This document shows positions 10,181 to 21,000 of a stretch of DNA of 64,000 bases, piece after piece (position 1 is the stretch's first letter; the number at the start of each line of letters is the position of its first letter). The translations under genes were made by a program, and so were the position numbers. The notes beneath the pieces were generated by a model. It searched no databases. It was given only the letters and a program-made list of their open reading frames with translations, and had not been told where the DNA came from. The stretch spans positions 249,069 to 313,068 of the forward strand of contig NW_005434661.1 of NCBI RefSeq assembly GCF_000315625.1, read 5' to 3'. Source of the DNA: Guillardia theta CCMP2712. Its lineage: Eukaryota > Cryptophyceae > Pyrenomonadales > Geminigeraceae.

Positions 10181-11397
10181 ATGACAGTCCTGTCTGCGGA
10201 GGAAGCGAGACTGGAGTTCGGAGCTGTGCTGATTGCACGGGTGAAAGGCAAGCCGCAACAAGTGGATGCTGTGAGGGCGCCTGACTTTGCCTCGCTGTTA
10301 GATCATAGTATCACTCAAGCACTCATCGACATAGAGCTCGATGCTATAGCACAAGCAGTCAGGGATGAGCTGAGCAACAATCTGTGAGCAACGAAACCTC
10401 TAGTTCCTACACAGGGCTTGACATTCATGTTCTCAGATTTGAGAAGAGTGCAACTGATGACCAGATCATACAAGCCTTGAACAAAGTGTGCACAAAAATT
10501 CGAGTGTGCTCATGACACGTGTATCACTTATAAACGAGTCCAGGTTCTATTCGAGCAAGTTGGAATTCAGGGTGATAGGTTGGACTACTACAATCCGATG
10601 AACAGCTATATTCACCAGGTCAACCGCATTGCTCATGTTGTGTGAGTTGACAGTAAGGTACAGGTCCTCAAAAGGAAGCGTGGCAATCCTATCACCATAT
10701 CTGTGATCTACATGGCTGTAGCTTGGCGTTTGGGCCTTGAACTAACGGGTTGTGCACTTTGCACAGTGATCTCTCTCTTACTTTCTGTTTCTCAGGTGTG
10801 AATTCACCCAGACATTTCCTGGTCCAGTTCAAATCAACAGGACAAGGGGGGAGTTTGTCGGAACCCGTGTACAAGTATGTGGATCCTTTCAACGGGGGAA
10901 AGGTGTTACCCTACTGGTCATTTCTCAACCTCAAACCTTGCCCAGTTGCTCTCACTGGAGGAGGCTTTGGACAAATTTTCCATGGATATCCCGGTGATGA
11001 CTCTCAGTCTCTAGCTGGGGATGTTGTGATGGAATGTGGTTACAGGATGACGATAGCAGCCCCGAACAACTTCGGCGATCCCTTTTGTCGCCTGCCCCAG
11101 CTGTAAGGAAAGACTCACAACCGCATAAGGATGCTGAAATGGAACTAGCTGAAGGTCTATTCGCGCATGTTGAGGAACCTGGTGATCGCAAACACACTCA
11201 AGGTATGAACTTCAACTGAGTTTGCAATGAGTGACAGTTTTTCCGGGGCCGGCAGGGTGTAGAGGACGATGCTGTGCTCTTCAGGTATCTCGATCATGGA
11301 CAATCTGAGGCGTTTTCCTCACCCTGCCTGCAGCGAGGCGCTGGAAGCACTCGAGATTGCGGCCCAGAATGTAGCAAACGAGGAGCACTCACAATAA
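10181..11397 (+). CDS. SirB1-type transglutaminase-like protein
   Basis: A multi-exon gene directly after YqgE on the same strand. Pieces that join in phase include EEARLEFGAVLIAR, ITQALIDIELDAIAQAV, then across one intron DELSNNL to FEKSATDDQIIQALNK, VLFEQVGIQGDRLDYYNPMN, and VLKRKRGNPITISVIYMAVA followed by RHFLVQF and YKYVDPFNGG. This order is that of the SirB1/YchA family (transglutaminase-like core 2), in which Y-x-P-x-N-S and R-x-G-x-P-I-S are hallmarks. A later exon reads YSRMLRNLVIANTLK, like the family's C-terminal helical part, and the last coding block ends VANEEHSQ with TAA at 11395-11397. The start is uncertain; ATG at 10181 is the first usable one. Fusion to YqgE is possible because the gap is so small. 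Not all exons are resolved. Confidence 0.68.
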
Positions 11398-11497
11398 AGA
11401 AGCAGAATGGAGGAAGCATGCTCAGACGAGCATCAACAATCAGGACCAGATGAAGGCTTCACTGCTACGGTCCCATCTTTACATGTCATCTTAACAT

Positions 11498-12314
11498 TTA
11501 AGGGGCAGGGGCGGTCTCAACGAGGGCCCATCCGTCTCCCTCAGAGTAGGCAGGGTTGGCGTTGGCAAAGGGAGCTGCACAACAACGAGTTAGGCGCGAG
11601 GAAGCAGCGCAAAAGAGAACAGAGGGCTTACGGGAGCTCACGCCGATCATCTCAAGGTAAGCCTTGTAGTCAGCTGGAGCGTCATAGAACCCAGCGTTTC
11701 CGGTAGGGCACTCGTAGCCTGCGAGCGCACGGATATCAGAGCATGTCATGAAGGACAGCGACAGACATAAAGAGATCACAACAAAACAAACGAAGCAAGC
11801 ATCACAACAACAAGCCGTCAGGCAATCAAACTTGCTTCAGGCAAGATGGTTTGGGATGAAACATTTGAGAAGCCCAGGGGGTAGCGATGAGGATCCAAAT
11901 GAAGATAGTACACAACTAGAGAACAAGCAGAGTTGAAGATAATGAGAAGAGAGGGGATGTTCAACAAATACATAATAATCTTCATCGTATTTGAAGTCTG
12001 TAGCCAAGCAGGGAGGCAAGAAGTGAAAAGAGATTGAGAGATTAAAAAATCACGAGCATTTCACAACAAAGTTGAGACAGGTAAAGATAGAAGAAACAAG
12101 ATGAAACAAATGATCTAAGCAAAAAATCTTGATCCGAAGGACAACATCATTATTGACGCGTGACTGTTTTGAACATGTACAGGAAACAACAAATGCTCAC
12201 ACATCAGGAAAGAGACGAAACAACCCATCATAACATGTACACAGAGAGAAGGCTCTCACAGTAGTTGTTGGCGAACTCGAGCGAGCGGAAGGGGGCAAGA
12301 CGAAGAAGCGGCAT
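11498..12314 (-). CDS. Small unrecognised protein, three exons
   Basis: Three exons on the minus strand join cleanly: 12314-12260 (ATG, MPLLRLAPFRSLEFANNY), 11718-11632 (YECPTGNAGFYDAPADYKAY) and 11574-11498 (FANANPAYSEGDGWALVE, TAA). Donors are gtgaga and gtaagc; acceptors are cgcag and tgcag. The product is about 72 residues, with two close cysteines (C-x-x-C across the first junction) and a C-terminus VETAPAP. Intron 1 is unusually long (541 bp) for this region, so an extra exon may be missed, and the first exon could extend upstream to 12346. I recognise no family. Confidence 0.55.
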
Positions 12315-12346
12315 TGCACTGGCAGACGACACTTCGAACGCTCGTC

Positions 12347-12712
12347 CTGACCTTTCAAACATGGGGGTAGGGTAGTAAAACAGGGGGTGGTGGTATGTGA
12401 AGGACTTGAACCAGGGGTGAATCGTGATTAAGAGGGGGTAGTTTCATAGTCTAAAACACAAGCATAAGGGGTGTATTTGTGGGAGGGTGGGTACATCCAG
12501 TGCATGTTGAAATATTGGGATCATTCTGGGGTTGTCTGGCCCATGGGGTTCACGGTTGTGGGGAGTGGTCATACACAAGTTAAAACTAGGGGTGGTTATT
12601 GGACATGGATGGGGGTGGGGTACAAAATATTGTAACGACTGTAACTGTCAAATAAACTGAGGATGAGGGGGATGAGGGGGGTGAGGGGGATGAGGTGCTC
12701 CTAAATCCGGCA
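12347..12712. other. G-rich island between divergent genes
   Basis: Plus strand runs such as gggggtagggtag, gggggtggtgg, gagggggtagtt and gatgggggtggggta, then (ggatgaggg)n up to 12690. It lies between the start of the minus-strand small gene and the ATG of the opsin-like gene, so it may hold both promoters. Confidence 0.65.
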
Positions 12713-13883
12713 ATGGCAGGTGAAGGTCGCAGGGCAATGGCTGGAGCCGCAGGGGTGCTGCTGGTCATGGCAGCGGGTCTAGTTGTTGCAGGGGAGGTTG
12801 GAGCAGGTCGGCTGGGAGGAGCAGGAGCAGGAGGAGCAGGAGGAGCAGGAGGAGTGTTCTCTGGCAGGACCGAGCTCCTTGAGAAGCTCCGAATGACGCA
12901 GCTCTTGGGCAACGCGACGGAGGTTGAGGTGGAGTTCCCAGCTGACTACCCGAACTCCGTCAGACACTTCTTCCTCATCGGCTTCCTGGCTCAACTCCTG
13001 ACCTCCGCTCTATTCTTCTTCATGAGCCTCCGCAAGGGCCACGAGAGCATGCCCCACGCCCTGGCATGGCTTGCCCCAGCTATCGGAGCTCTTGCGTACT
13101 TGGCCATGTGGGCGGGGGTAGCGGTTTGGTACAAGACGAGTGACGAGACTCCTCGTGTGATCTTCTGGGCTAGATACATCAACCACATTCTGGGAACTCC
13201 GGTGAGTTCTTGCGCTCATCCCCCTTTCAGTCCTCCCCTCATGTTAAGATTTTCGCATCTCACAAAGTGTGTTTGCATCACAGATCATCCTGGGATGTAT
13301 CGCCATCTTCACCTCAGCTCCTCTTCCCAGCATCATCACCCTGCTGGGTGCCGATTTCTTGATGATGTCCTGCCTGTGCGTCGGAGCTGCTCTTGCCGGA
13401 GGTCACAAGTACACGTGGTGGGTTGCTGCCGTACTTCTGTTCATCGGGATCGTTTCAACCTTCATCTACCGCATCGAGAAGGTGAGAATCTGACAAGCTG
13501 AGGAGCAACAGAGTGAGTGAGTTGCAGATTGCTTCGGAGCAAACGAAGCAAGTCTTCCTCGTCCTATTGAGGATCTTGCTTTTCTGCTGGATCGCCTGGC
13601 TGGTCCTGTGGCTGCTCGGATCGGAGGGGACGGCAGCTCTCGGCCTGTCTCAGGAGGTGTGCTTACTTCCTTGCGCTGCATCGCACATGACTGAAGGTAT
13701 GCCAGGTGGGGCTCACATGCATCGTTGACGTCATCTCGGTCGCTGGCCTCCTTCTCTACATGCTCGTCAAGGTGAGAGGCAGAGGTTGAGGACTGTGACG
13801 GCAGGTCAAGTGACCCGAGACCGCAGGTGGATGCGGCTGATGATGACAAGCCAAGCAAGCAGAGCGGAGCCACTTTGACTTAA
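12713..13883 (+). CDS. Microbial-rhodopsin-family 7TM protein lacking the Schiff-base lysine
   Basis: Five exons, all in phase 0: 12713-13201, 13284-13481, 13528-13656, 13706-13771 and 13827-13883, giving 312 residues. ATG 12713 is the first in frame; a signal-like, Gly/Ala-rich N-terminus precedes seven hydrophobic helices. Helix C reads ARYINHILGTP (R154 to P163), aligning without gaps to bacteriorhodopsin R82 to P91: the counter-ion Asp85 is Asn157, Trp86 is His158, Thr89 is Gly161, and the Asp96 position is Cys168. Helix F ends VLWLLGSEG, a strong family match. Helix G reads CIVDVISVAGLLLYM: Asp212 is kept (Asp280), but the retinal-binding Lys216 position is Val284. It therefore should not bind retinal covalently and cannot be a classical pump. 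Opsin-related proteins of fungi (HSP30/YRO2 type) are known precedents. Probably a membrane protein of sensory or stress role (inference). Confidence 0.9.
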
Positions 13884-13916
13884 GACCTGTGTATCAAAAT
13901 GTGTTTACTTGTTGTT

Positions 13917-16181
13917 TCAGTGCTGGTCAATCATGTGCTCTATGAGCGAAGCGCGCTTCCTGGCCTTCTCGAGAGCCATCTCCAGGAACCGCTCCTGCGC
14001 CTCTACCTCGATCAGAGCTAATGTTCTTTCCTCTGCTCCATCCTCCACATACCCAGGTCGAACATTGAACCTCAGCTCCTTCCTTTGTTCCTGCTTACAA
14101 CGCTGAGTTCGAGGAGAGGGTGGGGAGGCGGGTCTAGCCTCCACAGGAGATTGCACGCGCTGCCTTGTCTTTCCTAGATCTCTCACGTGCCTCGATCTCT
14201 CCGAGTTCGCCTCAAAGTGTTTGGAGTCGCAGCAATGCTCCACAACAGCCTCCGCCTCCGCCTCCGCCTCCCTGCACCTCCCGCCCTCGTCCCTCCGACC
14301 CTGAACTCGGGTTGCATGAGGCATCGGAGAGACGCGAGTGGACCGGTCAGCAGCACAAGGGGGCGACAGGATCTCCTTAGCGAAGGCGTCTCGTTCCTCG
14401 AGGAGCGAGCGGGTCTCCTGCGACAGGCTGAGGGCACGCCAGCTTACGTCCTCCACCATCTTGCACGGGAGAGCACTCTGCCGCGGAGGCTCCTCTAGCT
14501 TGCGAATGGAGGACTCCAAGGAGGCCACCAGCCGCTCGATCATGCTGATCTTGGACGCCATAGTACTCTGGTGGTGGAGGACCTTGTCACTTGCCAAGAG
14601 GGACTGCTGGCTCACATGGGCCTTGGCGTTGAGATCTTGCTGTAGGCTCCTCACCTGCAGCTGTAACTCTGCTATGAAAGTCTTGTCTTCCTCCCGCTGC
14701 CTTCGATCCTCCTCGCGAGCTGCTGCCTCTGCTGCCCGGCGCTTCGAGACTTCCTCCCACTCCTGCAGCCGTTCTTCCCGCTCGTGCTTCAGCACCTGAT
14801 TGAGCCCTTTGATCTCGTCCTGAAGCCTCGTTCGCTCCTCCTCCAGCGTCCTCATGAACATCGTCTTCTCCTCAGACAGGAGGCGACGACCCTCCTCCTC
14901 CATGTCCAGCACCTGCTGCGCGTGCCGCGAGGACTTGGAGTGGCTTGCGAAGCGCAACCAGGACACGAGGACGCGAAGGCTTGTATCGGCTTCCCTCTGC
15001 TCAACGATATCACCTCTCATTCGATTCAGAATCCCCCGGAGACGATCTAGAGCTTCAGAGAAGCTGTCTGCTCGCCCTCTCTCCTCCTCACACTCGCTGC
15101 TGAGCCTGTCCACGAGCTGGGAGAGTCGCTCCTTGTCCTGTCTCGTCTCCCGCAGCTCACACTGCGACTTCTCGAGCTCCTGTGAGAGCTCCTTCTGTCG
15201 TAGTGCGCTGCTAGCAAGGTTCTTGGCAAAGGACTCATTCCTCTTCAGCTCCTCCTGCGCTTGCTTGTCCGTCCTCTCCAACTTCTCCTGCAGCTCTATC
15301 ACCTTCTGTTCCAGCTCACTCCTCCCTTTCGTGTGCTCGTGCCTCATCCTGTCCCTCTCTCGTCGCAGGCTCTCTACGTTCTGGATCCATGCATCAGCCG
15401 CCATGCGGATGTCCGGGACGGAGGCGAGGATGGTGCCCTGGTACTCCCGCACCCTCGACTTGAGGAAGGAAGTCATCTTCACGTGCTCTTGGAGACTGCT
15501 GCACTTTTCTGCAATCGCTTCTGCGCGCTGACGTCAGCCAACAGGCGCCCGACAGTCTTCCCTCTCACCTTCCGTGGCCCTCAGGATCGCCTTGAGCTTC
15601 CTTGCAGCCGCCTTCTCCTTCAGTGCAATGTACTGTGCGCTCCCTGGGGTCATGCCGCTCAGCCCAGCCAGCAGCGCCTGCTCCACCTTCTCCCCCTTTG
15701 CAACTGGGAGGCGTCAGAGTCCGTCGACACGACAGGGGCTTGCTAGGGACTTACCGATCCGGTTCACGATCACCCGGCTCTCGTCATGACCGTCGAGTCG
15801 CACGTGGGCATTGTCCATGATCCCACTGCATGACGGCGCTAGGCTTGAGGGAAAGGTTCGCGCGACCTCTACTCCAGTTGAGCTCTCGCTACTCTTCGTC
15901 TTCCTCCTGCTCCCTGCCAGCGATAGTCCTGGGCCCGCCTGCAAGACGTCTTGAACAAGCTCGATCATCGCCTTGCTGCCTTGAGATTGAAGGTCTGCCG
16001 ACCTTAGGTAATCCTTGAGCAGCCTCACCGCGTCCTCGTCGCCCTCGTTCCTCTCGTACACAACCCTTTTCAGCCTCGGGTTGTCAGTCGGCAGGTTGAG
16101 GTCAAACCTCTCTTTCTTCTCGCATCGCTCGAGACGCTGGAGCGCGTCGATCGCGTTCTTTGTGATGCTTTCCATGGACAT
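13917..16181 (-). CDS. Long coiled-coil protein of unknown function
   Basis: Three exons, 16181-15755, 15703-15569 and 15520-13917, keep phase and give about 721 residues. The N-terminal 140 residues are mixed charge with helices (MSMESITKNAIDALQRLERC). From about residue 190 to 560 the protein is almost continuous coiled coil rich in Glu, Arg, Gln and Lys (RRERDRMRHEHTKGRSELEQ; EEERTRLQDEIKGLNQVL). A basic, Pro-containing linker follows, and a final helix ends EKARKRASLIEHMIDQH. No motor, kinase or calponin domain is visible. It ends 33 bp from the opsin-like gene, tail to tail. Candidates are a cytoskeletal or centrosomal protein, but nothing specific supports one. Confidence 0.8.
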
Positions 16182-16329
16182 GGTGCGATACGGAGCGGGG
16201 TGAGATGAAGCGCCTTCGATCGCGTGGCTGATACGAACGCAGCGCGGGCTGATCGCGGGATCAAGTAGAATTCTTCTCGGTGCTCACTTCTCGATATCTG
16301 TCGATATTCTCAGCTGCTCCGCATGTCTA

Positions 16330-16535
16330 GTTCCCTTCCCTCCCTCCATCTTCTGCCCTCCTCTGAGTCCCCCTCCCTCTCATTCGCAACCTCTCCCTCC
16401 CTCTTCAGGCTCCCTCTCCCTCTCCCTCTCCCTCTCCCTCTCCCTCCCTCCCTCTCCCTCTTCCTCCCTCTCCCTCTCCCTCTCCCTCTCCCTCTCCCTC
16501 TCCCTCTCCTTCCTCTCCCTTCCATTCTCATAGTC
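16330..16535. repeat. (CCCTCT)n pyrimidine repeat
   Basis: Long near-perfect hexamer runs of ccctct with ccctcc interruptions, in the 5' flank of the coiled-coil gene. Both strands are open over short stretches only because of composition. Confidence 0.9.
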
Positions 16536-16564
16536 CAGTGGCGCCTCTGAAAGCTTTGATTGCT

Positions 16565-17512
16565 TTCAAACGGCATATGTACCCTACCCTATCCTTTACA
16601 CTACAAAGGACCCCCCCATTCTTCTATTTGGCCCTACCCCCCAAGTTCCAAATGAAATATCTAAAAGGGTGGGGTACTGAAGTACCTACCTCATCATCAC
16701 ACATTTCAGAGGTGGGGGTGGAGAGTGGCAGAAGTGAATTAGTGGGGGGTAGAGGTACTTCACAAAGTGTACCAGGGGGTGGGTTCACAATAATACCAAC
16801 ATCACCCTGGAAACTACAGTATTTGTGGTGGGTACAGGTAGGTGACTGCGGATATTGCAGGGGTGGAGGGGGTAACAAGGGTAGTTGGTCAGGGTGGGGT
16901 ACGTGTTAAAAGTCACCCTGGGGAAGAGGTTATTTCGGGAGCAATGGCTAGCTAGAGGGGCTGATGCAGAACAAACAGTGTGGTGGGAGAAGCGACATGC
17001 AAGGATAGAAGAGCACGATGGCAGGAACGAGATGATGAAGTCAAGACAGCTAGGAGGAAATAGAGGATAGTCTACATGTGAGAAGTACAATCATAGAGTG
17101 GATGTTGGTGTTGTTGTAGATCTACGAGAGGACAAAACGGGACTGGGCGACTTTGGTGAAGAGAAACCAGAACAAGAAGAACACGATGCAGAAGTTGAAA
17201 GTGAGGACATTGAGGAGAAGAAAGAAGGGGCCAGTAGAGATACGTAGATGAAATTGCAGTAATGCTGGAGCGGGGTAATGTGATGGACGTTGTCAATCGA
17301 ATGCTCTAGGGAAAATTGGACGTTGACGATGGTGACCTGAGGGAAGATGACATGAAGATGAGATGAACCAGTAATGGAGTCTGAGACAGAAAGAGAGAGT
17401 GAATGAGTTGAAAAATCATGAATTAAGGAATTTTGTATGGATCAATGCGCATGGAGGGAAAACCAAGTTTTGGTCTTGGTTTTGAGTCTAACATGATTGT
17501 GCCTCCAGAACC
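16565..17512. other. G-rich island and intergenic sequence
   Basis: 16570-16660 is C-rich on the plus strand (accctaccctatcc, ggacccccccattc), then 16665-16915 is G-rich (gggggtagagg, gggggtgggtt, gggtggaggggg). From 16920 to 17510 the sequence is ordinary and AT-richer, with no convincing exon on either strand. Confidence 0.6.
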
Positions 17513-17892
17513 ATGTTTGCAGATTTGAGAAACTTCCAGGTGAGAGATGAAAGTAAGGCCATGCTTCCTGTGACTTGTATCCCAGGAGCTCCGCACCAAC
17601 CTCACCATGCTCTCCTACGACGGGTACACCCGCGCCGATGGCGAGAGCTTCGATGGAAGGTTAGGAGGGCGAAGAGGAAGGAGGAGCAGCAGCTGATGCA
17701 CCTTCCTCACAGCCCTGGTACCTTCGACATCATCGACAGCTACAGCACTCCTGACAGCGAGTAAGTCCCTTACTCCTGTACCCTCCCAAGACTCTCGATC
17801 TTCTTCCCCCTCTTTGTTCCCCTCTGCGTCCGAGCTGTGCTGGTTGTGATTGGGCCCTTAGCACCATCACCATCGACACCACCAACGGATAA
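17513..17892 (+). CDS. Tiny four-exon gene, unrecognised
   Basis: Four exons join in phase: 17513-17539 (MFADLRNFQ), 17586-17659 (ELRTNLTMLSYDGYTRADGE), 17713-17760 (PGTFDIIDSYSTPD) and 17862-17892 (TITIDTTNG, TAA at 17890). Donors are gtgaga, gttagg and gtaagt; acceptors are all ag after pyrimidines. The product would be 59 residues, acidic and Asp/Thr-rich. The first exon could instead begin at the acceptor ttgcag just inside it, in which case more exons lie upstream. The overlapping minus-strand frame at 17964-17770 is open but has no splice support. No family is recognised. Confidence 0.55.
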
Positions 17893-18013
17893 GTTGTTGG
17901 CCTCGCTCCCAGTTCCACCACCTCCGTGCGGATCAGTCAGGCTCCCAGAGGAAGAGGATGGCATTTGAGATAAGCTCGAGCTAAAGGTTGTTGATGTATC
18001 AAGTCGTAACTGT

Positions 18014-21000
18014 CTACTCGGTAGTGTACATGCGCTGCTCGCTCCCCCCCTTACCTTCCTCCTCCTTCACTCTCCTCGGCTTTGTCGGAGGGAGCCCGAA
18101 CACCACGTCCTGAGTCGTGTTGGAGGCGTTGGAGACCTTGACGAGGGAAGCTAGAGCAGAGGGCTGGATTGTGTAGCAGGAGTTGGAGTAGTTGGCGGAG
18201 AAGGAAGAGGAGGCGAAGTTCCCGTCCACCCATTGCAGGGTTCCCTGGGTAGCGTAGATCCCCGTGGCGATGTAGTTGTTGATGCGGAGGAGGAAGGAGG
18301 AAGGCCGCCAGGCGTCGTTGCCCTGCAGGAAGTACTCCAGCGCCGCTGGCTCACCTCCCATCTGCTCGAGGCTGGAGAGGATGGCGAGGCTCTCGGAGCC
18401 AAGGGTGAAGTTGAACCCCACAGAGACGAAGTCCTCCACGTACGGCGACCTCCTGCTCTCCGAGTACAGGCTGAACCACCTCGTGCTCGACCCGTCGCCC
18501 CACTTCACCCGCACCCACACGTCGTCCTCCGTCCCTGCCAGCTCCTTGCTGTACTCCCCCTGCCAGCAGCTGTCCGCCGCCCCCGCCACCTCCCATGTCC
18601 TGATCAGAAGCTCCACGTAGCCATAGCAGGTGTGCTGCTGCTCGGTCAGCACGGGACTGACCCCGTCCACCGTCAGGAATCCTGCCATGCACGAGCAGTT
18701 GCCCAGCTCCGTACTGCCTGCTGGGGAGTTCGCGTTGGGATCCGGACAGCGACTGTAGAGCAAGGTCAGGGGGAGGACGAGGGAGCAAGAAGAGCAAGCA
18801 GGGTGGAGGAGAGAGATACGGAAATGAGAGAAGAAGATTGCTGTGTTGAGGGAGGAGGAGCAGCAGACCTGCAGATCTTGTAGCCATCGCCGAAGAAGCC
18901 AGCGGCACACTCGCACCTGAAGCTGCCGTTGAAGTTGAAGCAGCTGGACCCCTCCTGGGCGCAAGGGGAGGAGGCGCACTCGTTGACGTCCTCGCACTGC
19001 CCTTGGGAGGAGTTGCCGCACCCGACGATCTCGTAGCCCGGAGGGCAGCTGGGGCAGGGGACGCAGGAGAGGTTCGCCGGGGGAGGAGAGGTCGAGTTGG
19101 ACGCGTTCAGCCCTCCTGTCCCGTTAGCTCCCCGCCCTCCTCCTGTCCCGTTGGTCGGCCCCAGGTAGTAGCCGGGGATACAATTGCATGCGGACGCGTT
19201 CTTAGAGCCGAGAGGGCTCGAGGCGAACGGAGGGCAGCGCTGGCAGTGCAGGGGGACAGCTGGGCAGAACGAAGCCCCAACCCCTCCTGCACCACCAGCA
19301 CCAGCCGAGCTGTCTGAGGTGTTGGAGGTGTTGGAGCTGTCCGATGCTGCCATCGAGCTCCCGCCCTGCTGGACGCTACTTGGGGTCGTTTCGAAGTAGC
19401 CGACGTCACACATGCACGCGTCGGCTGAAGGGCTGGCCTCCTCTGACGTCGATCCTGCGGGGCAAGAGCAGCAGCTGGACCAGTTCCCCAGTGAGAAGCT
19501 GCCAGCTGGGCAGGCCGAGCAGTTCCCTCCAAGCTGGGAGATCGAACCCGCATACCCTGCGATGCAGGTGCACTGGGACACTGAGGTGCTTCCTTTGATG
19601 CTCGTCGAGTTTGCGGGGCAGCGGGTGCAGCTGGAGGCGGCGAGCATGTCGGAGTACTTGCCCACCTCACACAGAGCACAGGTGGTGTTGGTCAGGTTGG
19701 CCCCGTCCGAGCTATAGCCCAGCTGGCAGAGGCAGTCGAAGGAGCCCTGGGTGTTGGAGCAGACTGTTGACGTGTCACACCCGGCCAGGCCCTGAGCGCA
19801 CTCGTCGACGTCAGCGCACTGAGTGTCACTAGTGGGCTCATAACCGACGTTGCAGACGCAGTGGAAGGAGCCGATGGTGTTGTTGCAGGACGTGAAGTTG
19901 CCGCAGACCGTCTCGGCCTCGCACTCGTTGAAGTCGACGCACCAGTCAACGACAGAGGAGGAGGAGGAGGAGGAGGAGGAGGAGGAGGAGGAGGAGGAGG
20001 AGGAGCGCTTCCATCCGTCATCACAGGAGCAGTTGTCCTTGAGCTGGGAGCCCAGGAGGCTGTGGGAGTGGATGGGGCACTCCTCGCAGAAGCTCCCGTT
20101 CCCGTACAACCCCGGCCAGCACTCGCAGTAGAACGACCCCACCGTGTTGACGCAGCTTGCGTTGAGGAAGCAGTCGTCCAGTCCCAGCGCGCACTCGTTC
20201 ACGTCCACGCACAAGTCTCCCAGCGACGAGTTCCCCCCTGCCCCTGTTGCGTTCTGCCCTCCCTGGGGGCTGCAACTCCATCCCGGCTCCTGCGTGCACG
20301 TCGAGCTGCAGCCGTCTCCGCTCCTGTTGTTCAGATCGTCGCACGTCTCCTCTCCTCCCCTCAGCCCATCGCCGCACCTTGACAAGCAGGTGACCCCATC
20401 CCCGTATGTGCCTAGCAGGCAGGAGCAGGTGAACGACCCCAAGGTGTCTGAGCAGGAGGCGAACTGACTGCAGTCGGCGACTCCAGCAGCACACTCGTCA
20501 ACGTTGGCGCAGCTGGCAGAGGAGGTGAGGGAGGCGTTACCGGTCTCGTTGTTCACAAACCCGACCAGGCACGCACACGCCTCGACACCTCCGGCTGCCT
20601 CCGGGCTCTGCGAGTGGGGAGGGCAGGAGGAGCAGGAGGAGCTGCCAGAGGGCGCGAAGGAGTCGGCGGGACAAGGGACTTGTACATGCGACCCGTTGCA
20701 AAAGAAGCCTGGGGTGCAGTCGTAGCAGGAAGAGCCGTTGGAGTAGAACCCAGGCTTGCAGTCGCAGCGGAAGGAGCCAAGGAGGTTGATGCAGGAGGAG
20801 GAGGAAGAGCAGGCCGAGGCGTTCAGGCACTCATCAACATCCTTGCAGGACCCGTCCGCCGTCCTCTCGTATCCCTCCAGGCAGGTGCAGTTGAGCAAGG
20901 AGACGCTTCCTTCCTGGGACGTCGTGTTGACCGGGCACAGCTCGCACGTGGTTGCCCTGCTCTGGTTGGCGTACGACCCTGCTGGGCATGAGGAGCAGAC

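Noticed and set aside
17770-17964. Minus-strand frame as an extra last exon of the giant secreted protein
   Set aside because: It overlaps a better-supported plus-strand exon and has no clear acceptor; kept only as a possibility.
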